From positions 1 to 64,000 of the forward strand of contig NZ_AXWV01000001.1 in assembly GCF_000482845.1 (NCBI RefSeq): a stretch of 64,000 nt of DNA, in the 5' to 3' direction. Each line of letters opens with the position of its first letter. Within the stretch, counting starts at the first letter, position 1. The translations under genes and the position numbers were made by a program. The stretch is from Anaerobiospirillum succiniciproducens DSM 6400. Lineage in GTDB: Bacteria > Pseudomonadota > Gammaproteobacteria > Enterobacterales > Succinivibrionaceae. Shown here piece by piece: positions 7,329-15,688 of this stretch. The notes under the pieces were generated by a model, which ran no database searches, was not told the DNA's origin, and worked only from the letters and a program-made list of their open reading frames with translations.

Positions 7329-9410
7329 ATGCTTGAAAGAAGTGATTTATATCCTGCTTTTCCAGAGCAGTTATATCATGATTTAGACAGCTCAAATAGT
7401 GCTTTACCAAAAGGCGATGCAAAGCTTACTGAGGGCGATCAGTTATCTGACAAGATTGCTCCTCGTTCTTTTGCATCTTTACAGCTGCGTGCAAAAAATG
7501 CCATGCGCAGTTTGTTTGCGCTCAAGCGTGAGCGCATGCTGGTCATGTGCACTGGTCGTTTGATCGATCCTTTAGCTACTGCCTATGACATGGTCAAAGA
7601 GGTCTCAGGCATTGAGGCCGTGATCGCTTATGCTCCGACTAAGTTTGAGCTCTTTGGCAATGACAAAGAGGATGGCATTTTAACCGCTAACTACTGTCTG
7701 ATGTCAGCAAGCGGTGCTAGTGTTAAGCTCGCTGGTCAAGCTCGTAAGAGCAATCGTGTGACTCGTATTTGCGATGAAGGTTTATTCACTACTAAGCAAG
7801 TTACTGCAGCTGTAGTTGAGGAAGAGACCTCTGAGCCAAATAAAGATTTAAAAGAACTGGGCAAAGACGATCACAAGGTAGCTTTAACTTCTCTTACATC
7901 AGTTTGCCAAGATGGTCTGTTTGAGGCTGGCACTTTAGCTGCCGCATCTGGACAAGATGACAGCCACGAGAGGGATGCTAAATCATCTGAGTGCGCTGAT
8001 AAGGCTGCTTGTTCTCAGAGCAGAGCAAACTACAACGTCATCATCATGCCATGTGTGCATTTAATTGAGCATAGCAAGTGGCTTGGAATGATTGACGCTT
8101 GCTTAGCTGAAAATGATGCCTTAAAGCTCATTTTAGTTGGTGATGCTACTGATGTAGCTCAGCTAAGCTTGCTGTGGTCAACTCTCGATAGTGCCATTCA
8201 TACTGACGTCGTATTAGAGTTCCCAGTAGTGGGGGCTTTACATACCCTTGGCGGTCTGATTAACCACTACCGTCTTAACGATAGATCAGGCTCTGATCTG
8301 TTACCGTTTTCACGCGATGCTTTAGCGCTGCTTGCTGCCTATAGCTGCCGTATTAGCGGCGATCGACGTTATTTAGGCTTAACTGAACTTTCTTTAAAGA
8401 GTCTCATTTATGAGGCAAATCGTTTTGCTCTGCGCAACTTAAAAGATGTTCAGTGTCCAGAAGCTAAAGAAAACGCTGCAGATTCACAAGATCATGTCTC
8501 ATGCTCATTTGTAAGTCGTTACCATGTGTTAAAGGCTATTGCAGCTTTAGACTTTAGAAACAACTTCTTAGCTGAGTCGGTATTGCGTGAACACCGTGAT
8601 CGTCAGCTCTTGATCTCAACTCAAGGTGCAGTAGTTGGTCAAATCAATGGCCTGTCCGTGATTGAGACCTTAGGCACTTCATATGAGTATGGCGAGCCAG
8701 TACGTATCACTGCTACTTTAAGAGCAGGTGGTGAAGGCGACGTTATTGATATTGAGCGTAAGGCCGAGCTTGCTGGTCAAATCCACGCTAAGGCCATGAT
8801 GATCATTAACGGCTTCCTCACCAAAGAGTTTGGTTCAGAGCAGCCTCTGCCAGTATCTGCAAGCCTAGTATTTGAGCAAAGCTACAGTGAGGTTGATGGC
8901 GATTCTGCTAGCTTAACTGGCCTGTGTGCGGTGATCTCTGTACTTGCAGGTCTGCCAATTCGCCAGGGCTTAGCGGTAACTGGTGCTGTAGATCAGTTTG
9001 GTGATGTGCAAGCTGTTGGTGGCGTAAATGAGAAGATTGAGGGCTTCTATCGCGTCTGCCGTCTCCATGGTTTAACTGGAGAGCAGGGCGTTATCATCCC
9101 AAGCTCATGCGTCAATCAGCTGGTATTGCGTCCTGCTGTTGTGAAGGCTGTGGCTGAAGGTAAGTTCCATATCTTTACTGTGTCTCATGTAACCGAGGCT
9201 GTAAAGATGCTTACTACTGTTGACTGGGGTGACGCAGAGACCGAGAACACTGTTTGCTATCGCATTAGCGAGCGCCTCAATAATGTTATTGCTGGTGCCC
9301 AAGAGCAAACTTGGTACGAAGAGTTAACCGAGAAGGTCAAAGACGTCTTCGCTAAGCTCACTGGTAAGTCAGATAGCAAAGACGACAAGGATGATAAGGC
9401 TGCAAAATAA
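7329..9410 (+). CDS. ycbZ: Lon-like protease, YcbZ/LonH type
   Basis: Homologue of E. coli YcbZ: a degenerate ATPase-like N-terminal part followed by a Lon-type serine protease domain. The C-terminal domain shows DGDSAS (Ser526) and GGVNEKIEGF (Lys569), the Lon Ser-Lys dyad with the family's 43-residue spacing. The signature IDIERKAELAGQIHAKAMMI also matches YcbZ. I see no intact Walker A motif, as in the E. coli protein. I chose the ATG at 7329 because AAGGTG precedes it; 7302 is also possible, while the in-frame ATG at 7245 lies inside hpt. At about 694 residues it is longer than the 586 of E. coli, largely because of an acidic, Ser/Ala-rich, cysteine-containing insert around residues 160-230. 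The C-terminus ends in a Lys/Asp tail that runs into a 38-bp duplicated segment. Confidence 0.9.
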   Translation: MLERSDLYPAFPEQLYHDLDSSNSALPKGDAKLTEGDQLSDKIAPRSFASLQLRAKNAMRSLFALKRERMLVMCTGRLIDPLATAYDMVKEVSGIEAVIAYAPTKFELFGNDKEDGILTANYCLMSASGASVKLAGQARKSNRVTRICDEGLFTTKQVTAAVVEEETSEPNKDLKELGKDDHKVALTSLTSVCQDGLFEAGTLAAASGQDDSHERDAKSSECADKAACSQSRANYNVIIMPCVHLIEHSKWLGMIDACLAENDALKLILVGDATDVAQLSLLWSTLDSAIHTDVVLEFPVVGALHTLGGLINHYRLNDRSGSDLLPFSRDALALLAAYSCRISGDRRYLGLTELSLKSLIYEANRFALRNLKDVQCPEAKENAADSQDHVSCSFVSRYHVLKAIAALDFRNNFLAESVLREHRDRQLLISTQGAVVGQINGLSVIETLGTSYEYGEPVRITATLRAGGEGDVIDIERKAELAGQIHAKAMMIINGFLTKEFGSEQPLPVSASLVFEQSYSEVDGDSASLTGLCAVISVLAGLPIRQGLAVTGAVDQFGDVQAVGGVNEKIEGFYRVCRLHGLTGEQGVIIPSSCVNQLVLRPAVVKAVAEGKFHIFTVSHVTEAVKMLTTVDWGDAETENTVCYRISERLNNVIAGAQEQTWYEELTEKVKDVFAKLTGKSDSKDDKDDKAAK

Positions 9411-9471
9411 GCCTCTTACCATTCATTTATAAAAAGGCTGCAAAATAAGCCTCTTACCATTCATTTATAAA
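9396..9471. repeat. 38-bp direct repeat, two copies
   Basis: Two adjacent identical 38-bp units (each starting AAGGCTGCAAAATAAGCC). The first contains the last codons and the stop of the protease gene; the second is a perfect copy in the 3' region, including a second copy of the stop context. Probably a recent slippage duplication. Confidence 0.9.
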
Positions 9472-9494
9472 AAGGCTGCATTTGCAGCCTTGTT
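9472..9494 (+). terminator. Hairpin after ycbZ
   Basis: AAGGCTGCA and TGCAGCCTT form a perfect 9-bp stem. The T-run is weak on the plus strand and stronger on the minus strand. Confidence 0.55.
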
Positions 9495-9600
9495 AACATG
9501 CTTATATCTACAATCTACCCTGCCTTTTATTGTTTTAGCACTTCTCCTCTCTATCAAGGCAGCGCGGCAAACTTAGCACAGTTTTGTTGACTGCAAATGC

Positions 9601-9606
9601 TATAAT
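9601..9606 (+). promoter_or_regulatory. Extended -10 promoter
   Basis: TGCTATAAT (extended -10) lies about 40 bp before the ATG at 9645 and shares GCTATAATCGAT with the hpt upstream region. No clear -35 box. Confidence 0.45.
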
Positions 9607-9644
9607 CGATGGCTGTAGAACTAAGCTGATCTAAGGATTTTTTG

Positions 9645-10475
9645 ATGAATACAACAGTCAATGATAATCAGAAAGTTTGTACCGACGATCAGGTTATGGC
9701 TAAGCTTAAGTCTTTTAGCTGCATATACTTTGTGGGTATTGAGCCCATGCTCTCTAAGTTTTATGAGCGCTTTAACGAGTGTTTTAACGCATCTGCAGAG
9801 TTAAAAGTAGTTAAGGTTGTTAGTACGACTCAAAAGAGTAAGGATGATGGGATTGAAGCCGCTTTAAAGGGTGTAAAAGACGCTCTTATCATTAGCGCCT
9901 ACAATCTGTACATCTTTAAAGATGAGACTGTCGATAACAACACTATCATCAACTATCACAATGCTCTGCTCCCGTGGCATCGTGGTGTCATGGCTACAGT
10001 ATGGGCTGTTTGGGCAGGCGATAGTGAGGCTGGTATGAGCTGGCATATCGTTGATCGTGGCATCGATACTGGGGCTGTTCTTGTACAACGCTCTGTTGAG
10101 GTTGCACCTGATTTAGACTCCATTACTCTCTCAGCTCAAATCAACAGTCTTGCTTTGCAATCTTTGAGTGAGGCCATTGAAAACTTAGTGCATGGCAAGA
10201 GGGCAACATTAACACGCACGGTTGACGATGAGTTGCATGGTTACCATGCACTAAAAGATCGTCCAAACCATGGTGTTTTTGACCGAACCTGGGATCAAGC
10301 AACGGCATCGCGCTTTTTAAGAGCTATGTATGCAGCCAAGATGAATCAGGTGAAAGCCCCAGAGATTGAGATTGATGGTAAGAAGCATGCTTTCTTAAAA
10401 TGGAAATTTAAAGAAAACATACTTACTATCAAGACAGTAGATGGTATTAGTGAAACTATAGAGTACAAAGACTAA
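9645..10475 (+). CDS. Formyltransferase-family protein
   Basis: The 276 residues contain a formyltransferase core of the Fmt/PurN/ArnA fold: YHNALLPWHRG (Asn and His) and, about 30 residues on, VDRGIDTGAVLVQ (Asp), which together form the Asn-His-Asp catalytic set of N10-formyl-tetrahydrofolate-dependent formyltransferases. It is shorter than Fmt (about 315) and its N-terminus is not typical, so the formyl acceptor is unknown; a nucleotide-sugar amine or an amino acid derivative is possible. The ATG at 9645 is preceded by AAGGA at 7 bp. It is a single gene with its own promoter and a hairpin after it. Confidence 0.8.
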   Translation: MNTTVNDNQKVCTDDQVMAKLKSFSCIYFVGIEPMLSKFYERFNECFNASAELKVVKVVSTTQKSKDDGIEAALKGVKDALIISAYNLYIFKDETVDNNTIINYHNALLPWHRGVMATVWAVWAGDSEAGMSWHIVDRGIDTGAVLVQRSVEVAPDLDSITLSAQINSLALQSLSEAIENLVHGKRATLTRTVDDELHGYHALKDRPNHGVFDRTWDQATASRFLRAMYAAKMNQVKAPEIEIDGKKHAFLKWKFKENILTIKTVDGISETIEYKD

Positions 10476-10493
10476 GTTTTACTAGCTAAGTGA

Positions 10494-10523
10494 TCATGGC
10501 TGCTCTTATGCGGCAGCCATTTG
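10494..10523 (+). terminator. Hairpin between converging genes
   Basis: ATGGCTGC and GGCAGCCAT form a stem of about 7-8 bp between the convergent formyltransferase and yjjB genes. The T-run is poor. Confidence 0.4.
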
Positions 10524-10564
10524 TAGCAGCCATGTTCTGACTACCTTGTTTAATCTCGGTAAGA

Positions 10565-11065
10565 TTAAAGCTTAACGTGGCGGTACTTGTAGAAGAACAG
10601 TGGTGGAATAGCAAGGCCAATGGCAATAGAGAAGATAATGCCGATGCTGCGCATGCCGCTGTGGAAGAGTACTAAGATTTGATCATTTAAAACGGCATTG
10701 CTCTCTGGCTCAGCTACGTTCATCAGTGCAACTAATGCGTTGAATGCATCTACTCCAGGAATCATGGAGATAATGCAAGGTACCGTGAAAATAGGGCGTG
10801 GTACTTTTAATCGTGGGCCAAAGTAAATAAAGATCAAAGAGCAGATGCTACAGGCAATGAAAGTAGCTGGGATCACTTCAACATTCATCATCACAAACAT
10901 GTCACGTGAGCCGCGACTTAAAGCTGAAACAAGTGCGATTAAAGTTAGATAGCGTCCTGGAACAGTAAAAAGCATAGCAAAGGCAGGTCCAATTACCGCT
11001 GCAGCTAATGCATGGTACATCACGGTGAGCCATTGCTCGTTTGAGAGCATGATGTGTAAATCCAT
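10565..11065 (-). CDS. yjjB: YjjB-type succinate/threonine exporter subunit
   Basis: Small partner (DUF3815, ThrE C-terminal half) of the two-gene ThrE-like exporter. In E. coli YjjP and YjjB together export succinate. The product has about 166 residues with four to five hydrophobic helices (VMYHALAAAVIGPAFAMLF, LTLIALVSAL, VIPATFIACSICSLIFIYF, IIFSIAIGLAIPPLFFY) and the conserved PCIISMIPGVDAFNA segment, the counterpart of IPMFPGISAY in E. coli. I chose the ATG at 11065 because AGGA precedes it; an upstream ATG at 11098 lacks an SD. It lies 178 bp after yjjP on the same strand. In a succinate-forming anaerobe this would be a physiologically central exporter; that is inference. Confidence 0.87.
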   Translation of the reverse strand: MDLHIMLSNEQWLTVMYHALAAAVIGPAFAMLFTVPGRYLTLIALVSALSRGSRDMFVMMNVEVIPATFIACSICSLIFIYFGPRLKVPRPIFTVPCIISMIPGVDAFNALVALMNVAEPESNAVLNDQILVLFHSGMRSIGIIFSIAIGLAIPPLFFYKYRHVKL

Positions 11066-11243
11066 TTGAGTCTGTCCTGATCCCATGCCTTTAGGCATAG
11101 GATTTGTAAAAGTTAATCTGTGTGTTCAAGCGGCTAGTCGCTTACACTAGCCTTGAAATAGATCTGCTGCACTGAGCATACGGGGCGCATTTAGTATGAG
11201 CTCATTGACAGTGCAGCTTCGGCCTTAGGATCGATAGTTAGTG

Positions 11244-12860
11244 CTAGCCGAATATAGCGGTTACGCTTGAGTAGATAAATGAGGTCATTAATAAGCCGAC
11301 TGCAGCTGACACTATCAATACCAAAGCAATCACGATACGGTTTAGACCAATTGGTACATGGCCTTTAAAAATGTCCAAAAAGCCATTTATGAGCGGGAAG
11401 CCTGGTACTAAGAGTAAGGTTGAGGCGGTTGCTGCAAGCATTACATTGCTTAGAGTGCCATTAAAGAGGTAGTGGCAACATAAAGCGGCTATGGAAGATC
11501 CAATACATGCACATAGCATGAAGGTAAAGGATTCAAAGAAGCCTCGTCTAATAAACAAGAAGCGGTAATACATTAAGAACAAACAGCCAATTAAAGCTCC
11601 TAAGCAAACGGCTGCATTGCCGCCATTGAGGTAGGCAAAGCAACCACCAGCAATTGCCTCAATAAAGATGAGTTGCTTGTGTTGATAATGACGTGGTCTT
11701 ACTGCACGAATAGCTAAGAAGATCTGGTGAGGATCGCTAAGTGAGCCATTGGAAACACGCAAGCAAATCTGATGGAGCCGACAAAGCGAATCCATGTTGA
11801 TGGCAAAGTGCTTGATCTCTTTAAAGTCAACAGCAATGTTACTGCCACGGCGTAACTTGACCATGATGCCATCACGTGAGATAGATAAATCGATATTGCG
11901 ACAGCCCAGATCATGAGACATCTTCTTTACTGACTGGACAATCAGTCGAGTTTCAGCGCCCACTGAAGCCATACGCCAGCCTAATGTGGATAAGAGCTTG
12001 GCTTTCAGGGCTAAATCTTCATTATCTGATCCTGGAGTGACATAAGTATCAGCAAAGAGAGCCTCGTCTTCAACAGTCTCTAAGTGCACGCCGTTAGCGT
12101 CCTTGAGAACATGAGCTGATGATTTGCTCTTGCTAGCTGCAGATAAAGCGTGCGAAGCTTGAGTATAAGCTTCACCTTGCTTAGCTACAGAGTTGTGGCC
12201 GCTTGTATTGTCATTGCTTATAACAGAGTTATTGCAGCTACGGTTGTCATTGCTTATAGCAGAGTTGTTGCAGCTACGGTTGTCATTGCTTATAGCAGAG
12301 TTGTGGGCGATATTGTTTTCATTACTTACAGCAGATGCGTTATTAGTAAAGACGCTATGGTCATTTCTATAGCCGTTAGCTAAAGCATCGGCATGGCTGT
12401 TCACGCCATCTATAGTTTCTGATTTGTACGCCATGCTTGCATGTGGATGCAGTATGCTTTGGTCGTGGTCGTTACTAAAGTTTGCTCTGTTTAAGAGGTT
12501 GTGACACTCGCCTAGATGTGATTGCAGATCAATGTGAACGGAGTCTGTAGCGTTGTAGTGCTCAATGCAATGATGCTTGTGTGAGCTGTAGCTATTATGG
12601 CCTGCACGCGCTATGTGAGGGATAACACTTTCAATTGGCTCTGGGAAAATTGCCTTGGAGCCGATGTCATGAATGCGGCCTAGAATGCCTTTTTCATTAT
12701 GACGATGGATTTGCATCTGCTGCTCATCATTACATGGACTTGGCTGTTCGTTAGAAGCGTAATGAGAGGGCTTAAATGATCCATGACTAACATTATGTAA
12801 TTGCTTTGAGCCATGATGCTTATGCTCTAGCAGTTCATCGTCCAAGACTGCTTCAGGCAT
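11244..12860 (-). CDS. yjjP: YjjP-type exporter subunit with long N-terminal extension
   Basis: Large subunit of the YjjPB (ThrE family) inner-membrane exporter. The YjjP domain occupies roughly residues 275-538: a soluble part (LSTLGWRMASVGAETRL, a counterpart of E. coli FLLQHGAESALV) and then several membrane helices ending LLLVPGFPLINGFLDIFKGH, close to E. coli. E. coli YjjP has 256 residues, so about 275 residues are extra. The extension is hydrophilic, rich in His, Asn and Ser, and contains four 12-residue repeats of the NSAISNDNRSCN type. Translation of the extension is supported by AGGAG six bases before the ATG at 12860 and by an open frame throughout. Its role is unknown; metal binding through the many histidines or a flexible cytoplasmic linker is possible. 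Confidence 0.87.
   Translation of the reverse strand: MPEAVLDDELLEHKHHGSKQLHNVSHGSFKPSHYASNEQPSPCNDEQQMQIHRHNEKGILGRIHDIGSKAIFPEPIESVIPHIARAGHNSYSSHKHHCIEHYNATDSVHIDLQSHLGECHNLLNRANFSNDHDQSILHPHASMAYKSETIDGVNSHADALANGYRNDHSVFTNNASAVSNENNIAHNSAISNDNRSCNNSAISNDNRSCNNSVISNDNTSGHNSVAKQGEAYTQASHALSAASKSKSSAHVLKDANGVHLETVEDEALFADTYVTPGSDNEDLALKAKLLSTLGWRMASVGAETRLIVQSVKKMSHDLGCRNIDLSISRDGIMVKLRRGSNIAVDFKEIKHFAINMDSLCRLHQICLRVSNGSLSDPHQIFLAIRAVRPRHYQHKQLIFIEAIAGGCFAYLNGGNAAVCLGALIGCLFLMYYRFLFIRRGFFESFTFMLCACIGSSIAALCCHYLFNGTLSNVMLAATASTLLLVPGFPLINGFLDIFKGHVPIGLNRIVIALVLIVSAAVGLLMTSFIYSSVTAIFG
12192..12335. repeat. Four 36-bp tandem repeats inside yjjP
   Basis: Units start at 12192, 12228, 12264 and 12300; the middle two are nearly identical and the outer two diverged. 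The unit is a multiple of three, so copy-number change would add or remove 12 residues without a frameshift. Confidence 0.9.
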
Positions 12861-12963
12861 GATATCTCCTAATTTAGCAAGAGAAAATTAAGTCTTACAA
12901 TCATATGTCTATATGAGCCATCGTGATTTTGGATGGCTCAGGCAAAGTAAAGGCAAGCAAACA

Positions 12964-13272
12964 CTACTTGCGCTTAATTAGTCGGATGATGTGGTGACGC
13001 TTTGGAGTGGTCTTAACCTCACTACCATCCTTGATGCGTGAGCAGAAGTTGCTATCGAGTGAGTCAATGCTGCTGTAGCCAGTAGCGCTGCTCTTGAAAA
13101 GACTGTCAGCCTTTTCCTCTTCAAAGCTTTGCTCTTCTAAAGCCTGAGCATCAGCATGATTGAGGCGTGCTAAAGCATCTTCGTAGGCTTCACCTGAAGA
13201 AAAGTTAAGGTGGGATGGGTGGTCTTTGTTAGGTTGTGTTTTGACAGTGTTGCGATTGTAGATAGTGAACAT
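12964..13272 (-). CDS. Small protein of unknown function
   Basis: I do not recognise this 103-residue protein. It is hydrophilic, with an acidic Glu/Asp/Ala middle (EDALARLNHADAQALEEQS) and a basic C-terminus (PKRHHIIRLIKRK) that might bind nucleic acid or membrane. The ATG at 13272 has GAGG five bases upstream, better than an upstream in-frame ATG at 13434 that would add an unlikely N-terminus. It lies about 100 bp upstream of yjjP on the same strand. The upstream region carries an FNR-like and a CRP-like site (13421-13487). Confidence 0.5.
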   Translation of the reverse strand: MFTIYNRNTVKTQPNKDHPSHLNFSSGEAYEDALARLNHADAQALEEQSFEEEKADSLFKSSATGYSSIDSLDSNFCSRIKDGSEVKTTPKRHHIIRLIKRK

Positions 13273-13420
13273 ATCTGCCTCTAAAGCATGATAAAAAGTT
13301 TTGTTCGTCTCTTGGTTTAAGCGCTTAACTGTTGAGTAAGAACGTTGTGTAAAACTGTTTACGTAGCCTATTTTTATCCTAGCTATGCACACCGTCAAAC
13401 ATACATATCGAAATTGGTAA

Positions 13421-13434
13421 GTGATCTGCATCAA
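13421..13434. promoter_or_regulatory. FNR-like site
   Basis: GTGAT-CTGC-ATCAA matches TTGAT-N4-ATCAA except for the first base. 149 bp upstream of the start at 13272. Confidence 0.45.
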
Positions 13435-13471
13435 AATAAGTCACTTTAAATGGCGTGAATATGCCGCTTTG

Positions 13472-13487
13472 TGTGAAGTGGATCACT
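13472..13487. promoter_or_regulatory. CRP-like site
   Basis: TGTGA-AGTGGA-TCACT matches TGTGA-N6-TCACA except for the last base. It lies between a small unknown gene (13272, minus) and the dehydrogenase fusion (14094, plus); the target is unclear. The 13488-14093 stretch holds no gene that I can see. Confidence 0.45.
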
Positions 13488-14093
13488 TTAAAATGCAGGT
13501 CGAAAAATCTTTTTGGCACAACGACGATGCAAGATCAACTCTTTGATATTTCTTGCAAGCAGCAATTTGAGTGGACAATTTTCATCATTTTGAACCTAGT
13601 AAGCTCCTTTCAAGCGCACACTTGCGTAGTGCTACCCCGTCTACAAGATAAATAAGCCAACGAGCCGTACGCAAAACCTGCAAAATGTAGTGCACAAACT
13701 CATCAATCGCACATTGCTTACACTTATGTTCTTTGCGTTTGTTGTAGAGTGAATTGCAATTCTTGTTAGCTTAGTGCAACTTAGCGCATGCAACATTGAT
13801 TGCTTGACAAAACTTGCATATGTAAAAAGCAATCAATTCTATAAAATGGCGTATTTATGCCATTTATCAGAAAAAATATGCACACATGCTTAAAAATTTA
13901 CATAAGGCACTGACATCATATACTTATGTATGTAAGTGATTAGTACCTTAAGGAAACTACGTTAGTCTGATGGCTTTTAACAGTTATTGCGGTCTTATAT
14001 GTGGCATGTAACCCAAGAAAAGATGCTTAGTGATGCTATCGAGCTTTGTCTTTGCTAGAATCACAGTGTTAGACCAATGGAGATTTTCTAACC

Positions 14094-15404
14094 ATGGATA
14101 TGGCTAAGTTTAAGGCTACTTGGGGTGAGTTTAAGAACATCCGTTTTGTAATCACTCCGTATAAGGAATCACCAACTAAAAAGGTTTATGGTGTATCCCT
14201 GTACAACAATATACGTAAGACTGATGGTAGCAATGGCTATACAGTAAAGACCGCTCGTATTGGTATCATCAATAACTCCGAGCCATTCGGTCTAATTGAG
14301 TTTACAGAGGCTTACTTAGACGAGCATCCAGAGATGCGTTTTGTCACTGTAACTCGTTGCAAAGATGCAGACGGTGCGGTGTATTTTGAGTTTGGTACCC
14401 GCTCTTCTCCTCAAAAGCCAATTGAGTCAACTCCAAAGCGTATCTTGGCTCAAAAAGAAGCGGTACGTCAGGCAGCTCGTAAGTATGTCAAAAAAGCTAA
14501 AGCATCTGAGTATGAGTCAGATATTGATGATGACTTATTAGAGATCGAGGATGATGCTCATGTGCATGCAGCAGAGTCTCATGCTATTGATGCTACTTCT
14601 AAGCAAGTCTCTCACAATACTGATAGTGATAAGAGCAAGGTAATCGCCATTACTGGTGCTGCAGCAGGTATCGGTCGTGCCACCGTGCTTAAGTTTCTTG
14701 CTGAAGGCTGGCGCGTGGCTTTTTGCGATATTGAAGAGAAAGCATGTGTTGCTCTACAAAAAGAGATTAGATCTTTAGGCTATGCTGATGCTACTTTCTA
14801 CTTTTCTAAAGTAGATGTTAAAGAGCGCTCCGAGGTAAACACTTGGATTAGTGGTGCTGCTACTTTCTTTGGCCGTATTGACGCTCTCTTTGCCAATGCT
14901 GGTATTCACCGCTCCAATACCATCATGAACATCACCGATAACGAGCTTGATCTCATGATGAATACCAACATCAAAGGCACCATCATTACTATTCAAGAGG
15001 CCTTACCTTTCCTAAAGGATGCAGACAAAGGCTCAATCGTAATTAACTGCTCAGATCAGTTCTTCATCGGCAAGAGCAATAACTTTGGATATGGCCTCAC
15101 TAAAGGCGCTTTAGGTCAAATCACTCGCTCTTTAGCCGTGGACTTAGCTCCAATGGGTATTCGTGTGAATGCTGTGTGCCCAGGTACCATCCGCACTCCT
15201 CTGTCAGAGGCTGCAATTAAGCGCTATGCTGATAAGGTAGGTATCTCATCTGAGGAAGCATGGGCTGAAGAGGGACAGCTATTCTTATCTGGCCGCTGCG
15301 GTACCTCCGACGAGGTTGCAGAGGTAGTCTACTTCTTAACCGAGAAGGGTACCTTCACCACCGGCTCCCATTACCTCGTAGATGGCGGCATCTGTGCTCG
15401 CTAA
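14094..15404 (+). CDS. Short-chain dehydrogenase with unknown N-terminal domain
   Basis: Residues about 180-436 form a complete classical SDR oxidoreductase: TGAAAGIG (187-194) for NAD(P) binding, NAG (268-270), catalytic Ser320, Tyr333 and Lys337 (YGLTK), PGTI (363-366) and a GGIC end. Residues 1-110 form a compact alpha/beta-looking domain that I do not recognise (GVSLYNNIRKTDGSNGYTVK ... MRFVTVTRCKD), joined by a basic helix (about 115-137) and an acidic linker (140-180). Classical SDRs have about 250 residues, so the N-terminus is a true addition. GGAG lies 11 bp before the ATG. Single gene with a strong terminator. The substrate cannot be read from the sequence. Confidence 0.87.
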   Translation: MDMAKFKATWGEFKNIRFVITPYKESPTKKVYGVSLYNNIRKTDGSNGYTVKTARIGIINNSEPFGLIEFTEAYLDEHPEMRFVTVTRCKDADGAVYFEFGTRSSPQKPIESTPKRILAQKEAVRQAARKYVKKAKASEYESDIDDDLLEIEDDAHVHAAESHAIDATSKQVSHNTDSDKSKVIAITGAAAGIGRATVLKFLAEGWRVAFCDIEEKACVALQKEIRSLGYADATFYFSKVDVKERSEVNTWISGAATFFGRIDALFANAGIHRSNTIMNITDNELDLMMNTNIKGTIITIQEALPFLKDADKGSIVINCSDQFFIGKSNNFGYGLTKGALGQITRSLAVDLAPMGIRVNAVCPGTIRTPLSEAAIKRYADKVGISSEEAWAEEGQLFLSGRCGTSDEVAEVVYFLTEKGTFTTGSHYLVDGGICAR

Positions 15405-15565
15405 CAAGCAAAGAGTAGCTCTCACAGGCTCGCTCTACGTTGCTCGCTAGCATGCAAAGCGTAGCTCTAAGGCTCGCACTCAATTGCTTGTTAACAAGCA
15501 CTGCATTTAGCAAACGCTAAATTGCTTGCTAACAAATTCTAGTAGCTCGCATGTGAGAGCTACTT
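15405..15565. repeat. Degenerate GC-rich repeats after the SDR gene
   Basis: Irregular reiteration of AGTAGCTCTC/GCTCGC and of GCTTGTTAACAAGC/TTGCTTGCTAACAA blocks. No exact period. No gene. Confidence 0.5.
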
Positions 15566-15581
15566 AAGCAATCATGATTAG

Positions 15582-15606
15582 GCCCATCCATTGTGATGGG
15601 CTTTTT
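15582..15606 (+). terminator. Terminator of the SDR gene
   Basis: GCCCATC, six-base loop, GATGGGC, then TTTTT. Confidence 0.85.
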
Positions 15607-15625
15607 CGTATCTGCATGAGGCAAA

Positions 15626-15660
15626 GACAAAAACAGCCCCAGTGTTACGTGGAGCTGCTT
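15626..15660 (-). terminator. Terminator of the yfcH-like gene
   Basis: On the minus strand CAGCTCC and GGGGCTG pair (one G-T), followed by TTTTTG. Confidence 0.65.
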
Positions 15661-15688
15661 TAGTTTTCTGTAGCTGTTAGCTGTAGTT

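Noticed and set aside
12150-12383. Hydrophobic repetitive frame opposite yjjP
   Set aside because: Shadow of the 36-bp repeats in the yjjP coding sequence, which has the better RBS and homology.
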